From positions 1 through 64,000 of IMG/VR virus record IMGVR_UViG_3300039106_000244: a stretch of 64,000 nucleotides of DNA. One strand, given 5' to 3'. Both the position numbers and the translations under genes were made by a program. Below, piece after piece: positions 41,428 through 49,972 of this stretch (position 1 is the first letter of the stretch; each line of letters starts with the position of its first letter). The notes beneath the pieces were generated by a model. That model ran no database searches. It was not told the origin of the DNA and saw only the letters and a list, made by a program, of their open reading frames with translations. The DNA is from a virus.

Positions 41428-42454
41428 TGAATATTTCTTGTATTTGATTAATTGATAAATTTAAAAAATTATTATAATTATGATCCAATATTAATTGCAT
41501 ATCATTGAGTTTAGTATGTAAAGTTTCCACTGGCCAATTAGATATACTATTCAATAATTTTTCAATGTGAGTAATACGATCATGAATACCCACTAAATCA
41601 TATTCTTCGGACCAAAATTCAGCAAATGTTTTAAATCCCAGCTTACGTAGGTTAGCAAGGTAATTAGGATTTGACATCACAATAAACGGACGTTTTGCTA
41701 TAATACAGCGCCACAGCTTTTCTGTCACTAGAAAACAATTACCACTTACATTTGGTTCACATATAATATCAACAAATATATCATTGTAATATTGTAAAAG
41801 ATTTAAATTAGTTGGATGCTGAATTGGGTAATAACTATTTTCGTGTTGAAATGTACCATTTTTACAATTATCTAAATTTTGTAAATATTCTATATCTATT
41901 GTACGTGGACACGTTTTAATAAATTCCACAGCATCAACAACTATATCACATTTAAAATTTATTAAATCATCGAGTCCAATATAACCATTGCCATTGGCAT
42001 TTTCTCTCAATGGATCATAATGATATGTTTGTATGGTTTTATTGTTATAATACTTGTTTAATATAGTTGCGATCCATAATCTATACCAATTACTTCTACT
42101 AGAGAAATTAGCAAAATGTTTAGTAGGAGTTGTGTTGATATTAAGTACTTTGTTATGTAGCCATTCTTGTATTCCGTTCACTTCATACCACGACGATGCT
42201 TGCTTATTGATAATATAATCAGGATGTTGTTCTATCATATTGCCTGTATTAATTGTTATCTGATTCTTATTATAACCTGTACGTAGACAAAATTCATCTA
42301 ACAATCTATATAATCCTAGTGCAGTAGCACACGATCCCTCGGGCGCAAAATCTATTTCTATAGTCTGTTTATTAATGTAACATTTGTACAAAAATTCAGT
42401 CAGCAATTCTTTGCGCCAAATCTTTCTATCTAATGTTTGTACATGTATTTTCAT
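41414..42454 (-). CDS. TEK-motif transferase-like protein (paralogue 3 of 4)
   Basis: 346 residues. Shared block near 235-290: IFVDIICEPNVSGNCFLVTE, then the K of TEK and KRPFIVMS, LRKLGFKTFAEFWSEEYD. Very close to the gene at 44020 in this block (EPNV(S/N)GN(C/S)F). The N-terminal half is AT-rich and unrecognised. The start overlaps the radical SAM gene at 42451 by 4 bases, so a radical SAM step and this transferase are probably made together. Confidence 0.78.
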   Translation of the reverse strand: MKIHVQTLDRKIWRKELLTEFLYKCYINKQTIEIDFAPEGSCATALGLYRLLDEFCLRTGYNKNQITINTGNMIEQHPDYIINKQASSWYEVNGIQEWLHNKVLNINTTPTKHFANFSSRSNWYRLWIATILNKYYNNKTIQTYHYDPLRENANGNGYIGLDDLINFKCDIVVDAVEFIKTCPRTIDIEYLQNLDNCKNGTFQHENSYYPIQHPTNLNLLQYYNDIFVDIICEPNVSGNCFLVTEKLWRCIIAKRPFIVMSNPNYLANLRKLGFKTFAEFWSEEYDLVGIHDRITHIEKLLNSISNWPVETLHTKLNDMQLILDHNYNNFLNLSINQIQEIFNEDI

Positions 42455-43302
42455 TTAATTTTTCTTCTTGTTACATTTTCTAAATGTATAATTTTAGATT
42501 CGATATCAGCGGTTGTAGGGCACATACTACAAACATTAGCAGCTTTTCCAAAATTCTCTAGAAACGTAGTAAGTTCTAATTCTGAACAGTCTGCTCCTAT
42601 TCCTGTTTGTAAATATTGTGCCCATTGCTCGCTATTAGGATTATTAAATCGTTCCAATGTTTCTGCTAATAAACCGCTTGTACTGCATTTATAAATCCGA
42701 CCATTATGCATCAATGGACACGTTTGTTGACAACAAATGTCAAATGCTTGTGCTGGGTTGTTAGTATGTGGTTGCATATTTTCATACGAACCTTTAAATG
42801 TCTTCCAGAATATGTCAGGTCGTTTAACATGAAATCGAAAGTTATTTGCTGTTTTATAACGTGCTACTCCGTATTCAGTAACAGGCTCCCAATCGTAACT
42901 ATCAAATATACGTTGTATAATTAATTCTAATTCTGGATTAGGTTGATGTACTGCAATCTTAAATACGCAGTTACCTACTTCGGCTAAATGTTTAACTATA
43001 TCAAACTTTTTATTTAATAATAATCCGTTTGTAGTAAATCGTATTTGTGAATCAGGCATTAGTTCACGTATCCCAAATATCCATTCATTTACTTCTGGGC
43101 TTATAGTAGGCTCACCCCCGAGTATTCCAAAATCAGGTATATCCACCCGTTCCAACCAGGATTCTAGCCAGGCCTTGCCCTGACGCCAAGGTACATATCC
43201 TTCGTGTTGTAAATCACTATAGTTTGTACAACCAGTGCAACTTAAATTGCACACCTGAGTAATCATTGTTTCAACAAACGGAAGTGTTGGCTTTACATCC
43301 AT
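42451..43302 (-). CDS. radical SAM protein with conventional C-terminal SPASM-like Cys motif
   Basis: 283 residues, compact. Core first: Cys18, Cys22, Cys25 (QVCNLSCTGCTNYSD), GGEPTISPE at 62-70. A C-terminal Cys-rich segment follows: ICCQQTCPLMHNGRIYKCST near 188-207 and CSMCPT near 266-271. This is the usual SPASM/twitch order, unlike the other radical SAM genes here. The closing C-P-L-x-x-x-G-x-x-Y-x-C pattern is typical of SPASM. It lies between an SGNH gene (10-base overlap) and a TEK transferase (4-base overlap). Confidence 0.9.
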   Translation of the reverse strand: MDVKPTLPFVETMITQVCNLSCTGCTNYSDLQHEGYVPWRQGKAWLESWLERVDIPDFGILGGEPTISPEVNEWIFGIRELMPDSQIRFTTNGLLLNKKFDIVKHLAEVGNCVFKIAVHQPNPELELIIQRIFDSYDWEPVTEYGVARYKTANNFRFHVKRPDIFWKTFKGSYENMQPHTNNPAQAFDICCQQTCPLMHNGRIYKCSTSGLLAETLERFNNPNSEQWAQYLQTGIGADCSELELTTFLENFGKAANVCSMCPTTADIESKIIHLENVTRRKIK

Positions 43303-44027
43303 CCTAATTCCTTAACTAACGGATGGAGTATTTTATTGTACCAATTAGCATTACCTTCTGCTGCATGATGGCCAAACCAGCCAGACCCTTTTTCCCAATC
43401 CTCAGCGGCCGGTCTGATATTATCTGCTTCGTTAACTGAATGACATGTATTATCAAATATAATGCATTCTTTGAGAGATTTTATCTTTAGCATTATGTTT
43501 TTACTCACTGGCCAGTCCGGCTCATACCTGATGGGAATAGTTAAATTAACAATTACAAATTTTGCCGAATGGGCCTTTAATAAATTGTATATTAATAATA
43601 TCTTATCACATGTTATTGTTTCTTGCCAGCTGTGATAATAATTTGCCATAAAATATTTTTCTTGTGCAAATATCTCATGAAAATCAAATTGTTGGGTTCC
43701 GCCCACTGATTCTGTATTATACTTCTGCTGTTGAAAGTTTTGATTAAATGTTGAATACGGCCATTGTGTTAATCTATTAGATTCTCTATAGATAGCTAGT
43801 CTTGCAACTGGAGGAATACCAATAACATAATATCCTTGAGAAAAATCAAATGATTCATTACATATTATATGTATAATCTGATCTAGACTAAATCCACTGT
43901 GACTGTAATTAACTATATTATCTACTTTCAAATCTCTGGCTAGCAATCCCCAGAAACTATCTGCAGGTGCTACACAGAAGTTAGGAGTAGAAAACGAATC
44001 TCCAAAAACATATAATGTTTTATTCAT
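43293..44027 (-). CDS. SGNH/GDSL hydrolase-like protein (copy 4)
   Basis: 244 residues. Block I VFGDSFSTPNF at 7-17; SGFSLDQII near 44 as possible oxyanion block; GWFGHHAAEGNANWYNKIL near the end as the His block, with no clear Asp. The sequence is distant from the other three SGNH genes. Overlaps the neighbours by 8-10 bases. Possible O-acyl esterase on the same glycan. Confidence 0.8.
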   Translation of the reverse strand: MNKTLYVFGDSFSTPNFCVAPADSFWGLLARDLKVDNIVNYSHSGFSLDQIIHIICNESFDFSQGYYVIGIPPVARLAIYRESNRLTQWPYSTFNQNFQQQKYNTESVGGTQQFDFHEIFAQEKYFMANYYHSWQETITCDKILLIYNLLKAHSAKFVIVNLTIPIRYEPDWPVSKNIMLKIKSLKECIIFDNTCHSVNEADNIRPAAEDWEKGSGWFGHHAAEGNANWYNKILHPLVKELGWM

Positions 44028-44973
44028 GTATTCTTGTAATATCCGATGTGAATTGTTGATTGATTAATAATTGATAATTGTGTTCAATAGTTGCTTGTAG
44101 TTTATTATTTAACTCATCTAATTGTTGTAGAGATAGATTTGATAATTGATCAATCAGCGATAGTATTGAAAAATATCTATTCTTTCCGGTTAAATCATCA
44201 TATGATTCACTCCAGCAATCTGCAAATGTCTTAAATCCCATTTGTTGTAAGTATCTTAGGTAGAATAACGGAGCCATTACAATAAATGGTTTACGACACA
44301 ATATAGCCCGGGCTATTTTTTCTGTAGGATAAAAACTGTTGCCGTTAACGTTAGGTTCGACTACTAGGTCGACAAATATATCCTTGTAAAGATAATTTAT
44401 CTCGTTGTTATAATCATATCTGCGTAAATTATGATTATGTGCAAAATCTGTGGCCTGATATTGATTGATATTAGTTAATAATGCAATGACCTTAGGCATA
44501 ATTTCCGGATGCCATCCATATAATTTTTGTAACTCAAAATTCTTACGATTATCTTCTTGTGTATTGTTAAAGCGTACCTTGATAACTGCTTGTGCCGGGT
44601 TTACGTAACTAGCAATGCCCAATCTGCTAGCACTCGGTCTGCCATAAAAACACCCAAATATTTTTTGTTTTGTCCATGAATAATCATATGCATGATCAAA
44701 TGTAGAAAGATCCCATCGGAGCCAATGGTTCCAATCGTATGGTTCTTGAATACTATATCGATGATGGTGTTCTACGATATTAGCAGTTAAAATAGTAACA
44801 GACGTAAATGTAAATAAATCAAGGATATCATATACTCCACAAAATCGTAAACAGTGAGATTCTTGATTTACAACTAATTTAATATCTGTATGTTCATTTT
44901 CTTTGCAGAATCTAACAAATGGTATTATATTATCTAATTGATCATTTTCTAACTGCAATGTATATGTATTCAT
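44020..44973 (-). CDS. TEK-motif transferase-like protein (paralogue 4 of 4)
   Basis: 317 residues from ATG 44973, which overlaps the stop of the upstream gene (TAATG); a longer frame from a TTG at 44991 is less likely. Shared block: IFVDLVVEPNVNGNSFYPTE, then K of TEK and RKPFIVMAP, LQQMGFKTFADCWSESYDD. The N-terminal half includes YDWNHWLRWDLSTFDHAYD. Likely a glycosyltransferase of the same type as the gene at 41414. Confidence 0.78.
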   Translation of the reverse strand: MNTYTLQLENDQLDNIIPFVRFCKENEHTDIKLVVNQESHCLRFCGVYDILDLFTFTSVTILTANIVEHHHRYSIQEPYDWNHWLRWDLSTFDHAYDYSWTKQKIFGCFYGRPSASRLGIASYVNPAQAVIKVRFNNTQEDNRKNFELQKLYGWHPEIMPKVIALLTNINQYQATDFAHNHNLRRYDYNNEINYLYKDIFVDLVVEPNVNGNSFYPTEKIARAILCRKPFIVMAPLFYLRYLQQMGFKTFADCWSESYDDLTGKNRYFSILSLIDQLSNLSLQQLDELNNKLQATIEHNYQLLINQQFTSDITRIHE

Positions 44974-45731
44974 TATTTGCAGAATTCCCAATTATACGTA
45001 TCTTGATAGGCCCAATGTAATTTTCTCCAACAATTTAATATTGTAATAGCTGTTTGGTCAAGTCGTATTCCAAATATACTCATTAATTTTTCTATTATTA
45101 AATTAGGATCTGCTGTTATTAACTCCTCAATTGATAACACCGGAATATGTTTATTAACTTCTAAAAATTGTTTTTGCTGTCTCTCGAGTATTTCTCTCAT
45201 GTTAATAGTATTCATTTTGAAATATTCGTGTTGTCCATTTTCTGATATAAATTGTGTTACTTGTTCTTCTTTATTATCATTAAATGAAAAATCCATCATT
45301 GCTTTATTATTGCCATCTACACATTTAAAATGCAATGCTCTAACTTGCCATTCTAATCCTTGAGCTGTCAATGGTGTAATATACAACATGGTTGTATCTT
45401 TAAAAAAATTATCAAATTCAGAATTTATATCCCATAGTAGAGAATGGTTTAATATTACTATTGGACTTGTAATTTTATAACGAGATTGTTTATATGTATT
45501 GTAATCAAGTGCAAGCGTGGAATCTACACCCGATATAGGATTAATAAAATCTAAGTTCCGTTCAGTGACCCACCAGCCCGATAATGAGTCAGTGGCATAT
45601 TGTGCTAAAATTGTATCGTATCTATCGCAAGATTGCTCGGGCCAATATACATCTTTACTAGTTAATAGAAGATTTCTTACTAAGTTTCCGGCGGCGCCAA
45701 CATTAGCAATTAAGAATAAATCTTTAATCAT
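44973..45731 (-). CDS. sulfotransferase-like protein
   Basis: 252 residues, AT-rich. The N-terminus (DLFLIANVGAAGNLVRNLLL) resembles a P-loop-like phosphosulfate-binding segment of phage sulfotransferase-like proteins; IVILNHSLLWDI and an STLAL segment follow, but catalytic residues are not certain. The end, CWRKLHWAYQDTYNWEF, is distinctive. Overlaps the GT gene upstream by 4 bases. Low-certainty family call; coding call is firm. Confidence 0.6.
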   Translation of the reverse strand: MIKDLFLIANVGAAGNLVRNLLLTSKDVYWPEQSCDRYDTILAQYATDSLSGWWVTERNLDFINPISGVDSTLALDYNTYKQSRYKITSPIVILNHSLLWDINSEFDNFFKDTTMLYITPLTAQGLEWQVRALHFKCVDGNNKAMMDFSFNDNKEEQVTQFISENGQHEYFKMNTINMREILERQQKQFLEVNKHIPVLSIEELITADPNLIIEKLMSIFGIRLDQTAITILNCWRKLHWAYQDTYNWEFCK

Positions 45732-46624
45732 TCTCTAGCCATTATGCCTCTATTTTTAAATACGCTTTTATAATGGTGCTTAAAGAATCTACTTTGGTCT
45801 GCTGTAAGATGCGGAGCGGCTAATCCTAATTTTACATTTAAGGTATGTGACATTTCATTACATTCTTCTACTAGATTATACACCTTATGTTGATGCCAAA
45901 TATTATTCAGTGCATCAAAGTCCTGCACTTCTCTATAATCCCAATCTGTAATCATGGTCATGTATGTACCAAGTTTTGCACCGTACATTGCCCAATCACC
46001 ATGCTCTACATCCATGCCTACGTTGTGCCATATACTTAAATGATCATAGTTGCGAGCATGTACACGTTGTTCAAACTCTTGTAGGCTCGGTTTTGTACCA
46101 CGATCTAAACACATTTTAACACCTTCTCTAAAGCCTGCTCGCCATGCCTGATATGGAGATTGATTTGGGTATGTTGTGCTATAGCAATCATTCATTGCCC
46201 AATAGTTAGGATGAAAACAAAACTCAACCGCTGTATCATCTGCACCATCACTTGCCTCATGTGTACGCATGTTGTTAACAAAGTCTTTGGTCCAACAACT
46301 CATGCCACCGTTGCCATACATAAGTCCGTTGATGTGATTACGTGCTTTCCATCGAAATACTACATCTTTATTAGTATCATCTAATGTAAGTTGTAGGTTG
46401 AAAAATTCTGGGTCAGGTAAGTTATCACCGTCAATTAGTACAAAGCGTTCTGTATCACTTGCGGCTGCGGCTGCTTTATGTGCGGCATCACTGCCTTTAA
46501 CTCCATCTACACGTTTGGCCCACGGAACCATATTTTGAATCTTAATCCAAAACTCTTCTTTTTTGGGTTCATCGTAACTTAGGTAAATGCAATCTAAGTC
46601 TGCAATATCAACGATTTGTGTCAT
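45728..46624 (-). CDS. GT-A-like glycosyltransferase
   Basis: 298 residues. The N-terminal strand pattern (LDCIYLSYDEPKKEEFW) leads to VLIDGDNLPDPEF with the metal-binding D-x-D at Asp65-Asp67, as in GT-A fold glycosyltransferases. MYGNGGMSCWTKDFVN and SPYQAWRAGFREGVKMCLDR follow. The same fold and the (S/T)PYQAWR block form the C-terminal domain of the 808-residue gene at 23396, so the two are paralogous. The start overlaps the small gene upstream by 17 bases. Confidence 0.85.
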   Translation of the reverse strand: MTQIVDIADLDCIYLSYDEPKKEEFWIKIQNMVPWAKRVDGVKGSDAAHKAAAAASDTERFVLIDGDNLPDPEFFNLQLTLDDTNKDVVFRWKARNHINGLMYGNGGMSCWTKDFVNNMRTHEASDGADDTAVEFCFHPNYWAMNDCYSTTYPNQSPYQAWRAGFREGVKMCLDRGTKPSLQEFEQRVHARNYDHLSIWHNVGMDVEHGDWAMYGAKLGTYMTMITDWDYREVQDFDALNNIWHQHKVYNLVEECNEMSHTLNVKLGLAAPHLTADQSRFFKHHYKSVFKNRGIMARE

Positions 46625-46958
46625 AGTATTCTATATCCTGATAGGTGTCAGTTGGTTCTAATATTAATCCTGCATGGTTCTTTACTGTGGCATAACCCTC
46701 AGAGCTACTTACTAATTGTATACGATACCCAGGATTGTTGTCAATCTTTTTCAGTTTACCATCTACAATTGTATAGCGGAAGTAGTTGTTATATTCATCT
46801 TTGCTAACAATAATATACATTGTATCTGTTGGGTGATTTATCATTGTACACATTGTAATGATTCCATCTTCGGTATAATGTAATCTATATTCTTTAACTT
46901 CTTCAACCGCAGGTTTAAGCATTGCTAATGCTTTTTCAAATTCACTTAAGGAGTTCAT
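46608..46958 (-). CDS. hypothetical protein (116 aa)
   Basis: 116 residues from ATG 46958, 7 nt after AAGGAG; the ATG at 46964 is too close to that site. After a helix (EFEKALAMLKPAVEEVKE) the protein alternates short strands (ITMCTMINHPTDTMYIIVSK, YRIQLVSSSEGYATVKNH). Not recognised. It overlaps coding sequence at both ends, so it is part of the glycan operon. Confidence 0.75.
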   Translation of the reverse strand: MNSLSEFEKALAMLKPAVEEVKEYRLHYTEDGIITMCTMINHPTDTMYIIVSKDEYNNYFRYTIVDGKLKKIDNNPGYRIQLVSSSEGYATVKNHAGLILEPTDTYQDIEYYDTNR

Positions 46959-47796
46959 GTTCATACTCCTTAACTAATTCATCTGTAACCCAAGACTTTT
47001 CATGATAGTGAATAGGGTGATATTGATTTGTATTTGCTATACGTATCATTGGCAAATCTGTTTCACACACAACTAACTCGGGCCATGGCGTACTAGTCCA
47101 CGAGTTAATTGCAGGCTTCATGTGTACAAAGTTAATAAAGTCCATCGGCAATGTACAATCTTCTATGCCAAGTAACTTTGCAGTTAACGCATAAACAACA
47201 TCAGTGGTTGGATTGTCATCTCGGCAGTTAAGCAATACATTATCACGTAGATGTGCCCAATTTTTAAATATTTGTTCTGCTAGTGTAAAGAACTGTGTCG
47301 CTTCTCTTGTATATCTAAAATACATTAGTCCGCTGTAGGTGTCAGGTAATTCATTGTCATCGAACAACTTTCTATATTCACGCGATGCACTTAATTCTTG
47401 CTTATAATTTCTACAGCCCGAGCTTAATACAACATTCTTTAATCTAAAAGTAGTCCACCAATGTGCAATACTTCTTGTAAACACAATATCGCTTTCAAGT
47501 TTAATTGTTTCTTTGAATGGAGTAAGATAAAATACCTGCCACTCGTTACTTAACTTCCAAGTTTCAACTTGTGCTAAGTCATTCTCAATTGTAATTACAT
47601 AATCAAATACTTTGCGGTGCTGTTCTGTTACTTGCTCTAATGTATTCTTATCAACTGCTACTGCATATAAACTGCCAGGCATTGTTAATTTAATGCTCAT
47701 TGCCTGTACGTAAGCAAGACGCAAATAATCAACATCTGCTGTGTTTTGTGCAATAGTCATAAAACCTTGCTGTGCTTGATGTGGAGTTATGCGCAT
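46942..47796 (-). CDS. GT8-like glycosyltransferase
   Basis: 284 residues. The pattern of GT8-type GT-A enzymes is visible: DVDYLRLAYVQAMSIKLTMP, SLYAVAVDKNT, then YLTPFKETIKLESDIVF with the acidic metal site (E-S-D) at about 98-100, and a later SGLMYFRYTREA (conserved S/N-x-G-x-M). It probably transfers a hexose from an NDP-sugar. Overlaps the next GT8-like gene by 10 bases; the two are distant paralogues (shared DYL/DYV...L-PF/PYDETI-L-(E/D)SD). Confidence 0.82.
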   Translation of the reverse strand: MRITPHQAQQGFMTIAQNTADVDYLRLAYVQAMSIKLTMPGSLYAVAVDKNTLEQVTEQHRKVFDYVITIENDLAQVETWKLSNEWQVFYLTPFKETIKLESDIVFTRSIAHWWTTFRLKNVVLSSGCRNYKQELSASREYRKLFDDNELPDTYSGLMYFRYTREATQFFTLAEQIFKNWAHLRDNVLLNCRDDNPTTDVVYALTAKLLGIEDCTLPMDFINFVHMKPAINSWTSTPWPELVVCETDLPMIRIANTNQYHPIHYHEKSWVTDELVKEYEHELLK

Positions 47797-48563
47797 ATTG
47801 TATCTACTAGTTTATCAAATTCTGCACTTAATAAGTAATCTTTATCCATTATGTGTACGTTTTGCTTGGCAACGACATGTGCTATATTTTCTTCACGTAC
47901 AACCATCTTTTCACCTGTTATTTCGATGTTTTTAACTAGTTTATCTATAGTTAGCATAGTGAAAGGGATACTTTGCGATAGGTCAGTTGTGTAACCACTA
48001 ATAATGTTATTAGCAATTGCAAATGCGTAATCGTTGCGGAAATTATTTTCTCTTAATTGATACAACTTTTGATAGTAAGCATAGTTGCGTTCAATTCTGC
48101 CCACTAAGTCAAATAATGCTTTTGTTTTATCTGTGCGTTTAAAGGTTATAGCAGTTGCCCATACATAATCTAAACTTAGTTGCCCCATATTACCCGACAT
48201 TGATTGTGTAGGACTTTGATTGTGATGCATTAATCTATAATCAATAGTTGTATTAAGTATGTTTAATAAACTTGTATCAAACTGTAAGTAATCACTGTCA
48301 AGTAATATAGTTTCATCATATGGGCTAAGTTCATAAGCACGATATCTACCACCATTCTTCCATTGTGTGCCGCTGGCATAACCAGTTCGATGGTTGTCTG
48401 CGGAATCTACGCCAGTGTTGGTTATAATTGTAGTGGGTAGATTTAATGTATGCTTTATTAGTCGTGCGGCTTGCTCAGCGATTTTAACGTAATCAACTGT
48501 ATCTGTATTGACTGCAAATAGTATTACGCCCTTAGACTTTTCTTGCACGTTTAATTTCTTCAA
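47787..48563 (-). CDS. GT8-like glycosyltransferase
   Basis: 258 residues. GVILFAVNTDTVDYVKIAEQ at 12-31, a donor segment LPTTIITNTG, YELSPYDETILLDSDYLQFD with the D-x-D-type metal site (LDSD near 94-97), and a final domain with DYAFAIANNIISG. Tandem paralogue of the gene at 46942. Overlaps the gene upstream by 32 bases. Confidence 0.82.
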   Translation of the reverse strand: MKKLNVQEKSKGVILFAVNTDTVDYVKIAEQAARLIKHTLNLPTTIITNTGVDSADNHRTGYASGTQWKNGGRYRAYELSPYDETILLDSDYLQFDTSLLNILNTTIDYRLMHHNQSPTQSMSGNMGQLSLDYVWATAITFKRTDKTKALFDLVGRIERNYAYYQKLYQLRENNFRNDYAFAIANNIISGYTTDLSQSIPFTMLTIDKLVKNIEITGEKMVVREENIAHVVAKQNVHIMDKDYLLSAEFDKLVDTICA

Positions 48564-48849
48564 ATTGAATATGCCATGCGTTCATGGCCAGTTGATAATG
48601 TTGTGTGGCTAACTCTAACATTGCTATCCTATTAACTTTAATTGGATTTTGATAAGTATCTTCTATAACCATTTCGTACAAGTCATATAAGTTTAGAAAC
48701 GCTATTAGCTCAGGCGTAGCTTTAAATAGCCCGCCACTAAGTGTAAAATGCAAATCACTTTGTATTTTTTCTCTGAGTATGCGTTTGTTTGTTTGATAAT
48801 CTGTCGCTTGTTTAATTTGAGCAACTAGTTGATTGATTTCTGTTGTCAT
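48532..48849 (-). CDS. conserved small phage protein (105 aa)
   Basis: 105 residues: helical N-terminus (EINQLVAQIKQATDYQTNKR, LREKIQSDLHFTLSGGLFKA) and an acidic helical C-terminus ending EEIKRARKV. From memory this matches a small protein widely conserved in T4-like marine phages, of unknown function. It is the first gene after a consensus promoter and a terminator hairpin, so it opens the long minus-strand glycan operon. Confidence 0.82.
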   Translation of the reverse strand: MTTEINQLVAQIKQATDYQTNKRILREKIQSDLHFTLSGGLFKATPELIAFLNLYDLYEMVIEDTYQNPIKVNRIAMLELATQHYQLAMNAWHIQFEEIKRARKV

Positions 48850-48869
48850 AATAGTAATTAGCCATAAAA

Positions 48870-48896
48870 ATAGGTAAGTGTAAATAACTTACCTAT
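48870..48896 (-). terminator. intrinsic terminator after the tail gene block
   Basis: On the minus strand a perfect 10-bp stem, ATAGGTAAGT with ACTTACCTAT, and a 7-nt loop, followed by TTTTTATGG. It ends transcription coming from the tail genes. The 5' arm begins directly after the -10 box of the next promoter. Confidence 0.8.
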
Positions 48897-48925
48897 ATTA
48901 TATTACATTTATATTAATATGTCAA
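48897..48925 (-). promoter_or_regulatory. sigma70-type promoter (TTGACA-17-TATAAT) for the glycan operon
   Basis: On the minus strand TTGACA (48925-48920) begins one base after the stop of the tail gene; 17 bp spacer; TATAAT (48902-48897). The expected start of transcription falls inside the terminator's 5' arm. Confidence 0.85.
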
Positions 48926-49888
48926 CTATGCAATAGTTGGCGTACCCCACGAATTAGTTGTAAGATATGTCGATTCCGGGAATACAATATCAATACGGTG
49001 GTTAACTGTTACATTTAATGCGCTATCAAACGCACTATGCCCTGGTGAATCTAAATACATCGAAAATACGATTTGTAAGCCGTGGTCTCCATTCCCCGAT
49101 ACATTTTGCGCACTAGTAAACATACGAAGATAAAAATTATCAGTTGTGTAACTAGCAGTGGTACTAGTAATTTGAAAATGGTTAGTAGTAAGAGATGCTG
49201 GTAATTGTCTATATCCTGCAGCAGTATTATTAGTAACCAATGTACCGCCAGTGCCGGTTCGACCACCATTGCTATTATTTCTAAAAGCAGTTAGCCCGCC
49301 AAAGTTTGTAGCCATTAATGTAACAGCATCGCCACTACGTGCTGTGCCATTATTATTAGTAACACTAGAAATTACTAAATTTATTTGTCCGCCGGCATTA
49401 AAGAAATAACGTGCGGCATCACCACTGGCAAAAGAAACTGTACGCTGAACAAAGTCTGCAGCATACGCAACACCTGCAGCAGCTGTTATACCTGTTGCAA
49501 AATTAGCACCTGTTAGCGTCGAACCTTGTGCTGCAAATGATGCTAAGTTTGTATTGATTGTTGTTACTGCGGTATTGACATTAGCAAAATATGTAATAGT
49601 TTGCCCAGCGGTATAGTTGCCACTCAATACCGCACCAGCACCACTTTGATGACCTAATGCGCCATTAAGTAATGTTAGTAGACCACTCCATTGTGTCGCT
49701 GTTACTAGTGCAGAGCTTGCAACTGTATTAATTGCAGTAATAGTTTGTCCGTATCCTGCAGCGTCAGTGCCAACTCCCATAACATACGCAATGTTTTTAG
49801 TAACACTGGTGTAGGTACCTTGTGTTCCACCCCACGCCAATGCGTTATAGTCTGTTGCTGAAATTAGGCCGCCTGATGCGTATGACAT
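48926..49888 (-). CDS. tail/adhesin structural protein (320 aa)
   Basis: 320 residues. It starts MSYASGGLISATDYNALAWG and is rich in Ala, Thr, Gly and Asn (TAINTVASSALVTATQWSGL, VNTAVTTINTNLASFAAQG), the usual composition of tail fibre or baseplate-associated proteins. The C-terminal half is beta-rich and ends STYLTTNSWGTPTIA. I know similar proteins from T4-like phages annotated only as tail or structural. Last gene of the tail block; the leader begins with a TATAAATA late-type box about 75 bp upstream. Confidence 0.8.
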   Translation of the reverse strand: MSYASGGLISATDYNALAWGGTQGTYTSVTKNIAYVMGVGTDAAGYGQTITAINTVASSALVTATQWSGLLTLLNGALGHQSGAGAVLSGNYTAGQTITYFANVNTAVTTINTNLASFAAQGSTLTGANFATGITAAAGVAYAADFVQRTVSFASGDAARYFFNAGGQINLVISSVTNNNGTARSGDAVTLMATNFGGLTAFRNNSNGGRTGTGGTLVTNNTAAGYRQLPASLTTNHFQITSTTASYTTDNFYLRMFTSAQNVSGNGDHGLQIVFSMYLDSPGHSAFDSALNVTVNHRIDIVFPESTYLTTNSWGTPTIA

Positions 49889-49962
49889 ATTACTTCGATT
49901 TCCTTTATAATTTGATTAGGTGATACCAGTAATATATTTAGTCTGGTCCATCTAACGAAGAT

Positions 49963-49970
49963 TATTTATA
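49963..49970 (-). promoter_or_regulatory. TATAAATA late-promoter-like box
   Basis: TATAAATA on the minus strand, identical to the T4 late consensus, about 75 bp before the tail gene start at 49888 and just before the stop of the preceding tail gene. An AAGGAAA ribosome site precedes that start. Confidence 0.5.
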
Positions 49971-49972
49971 TA

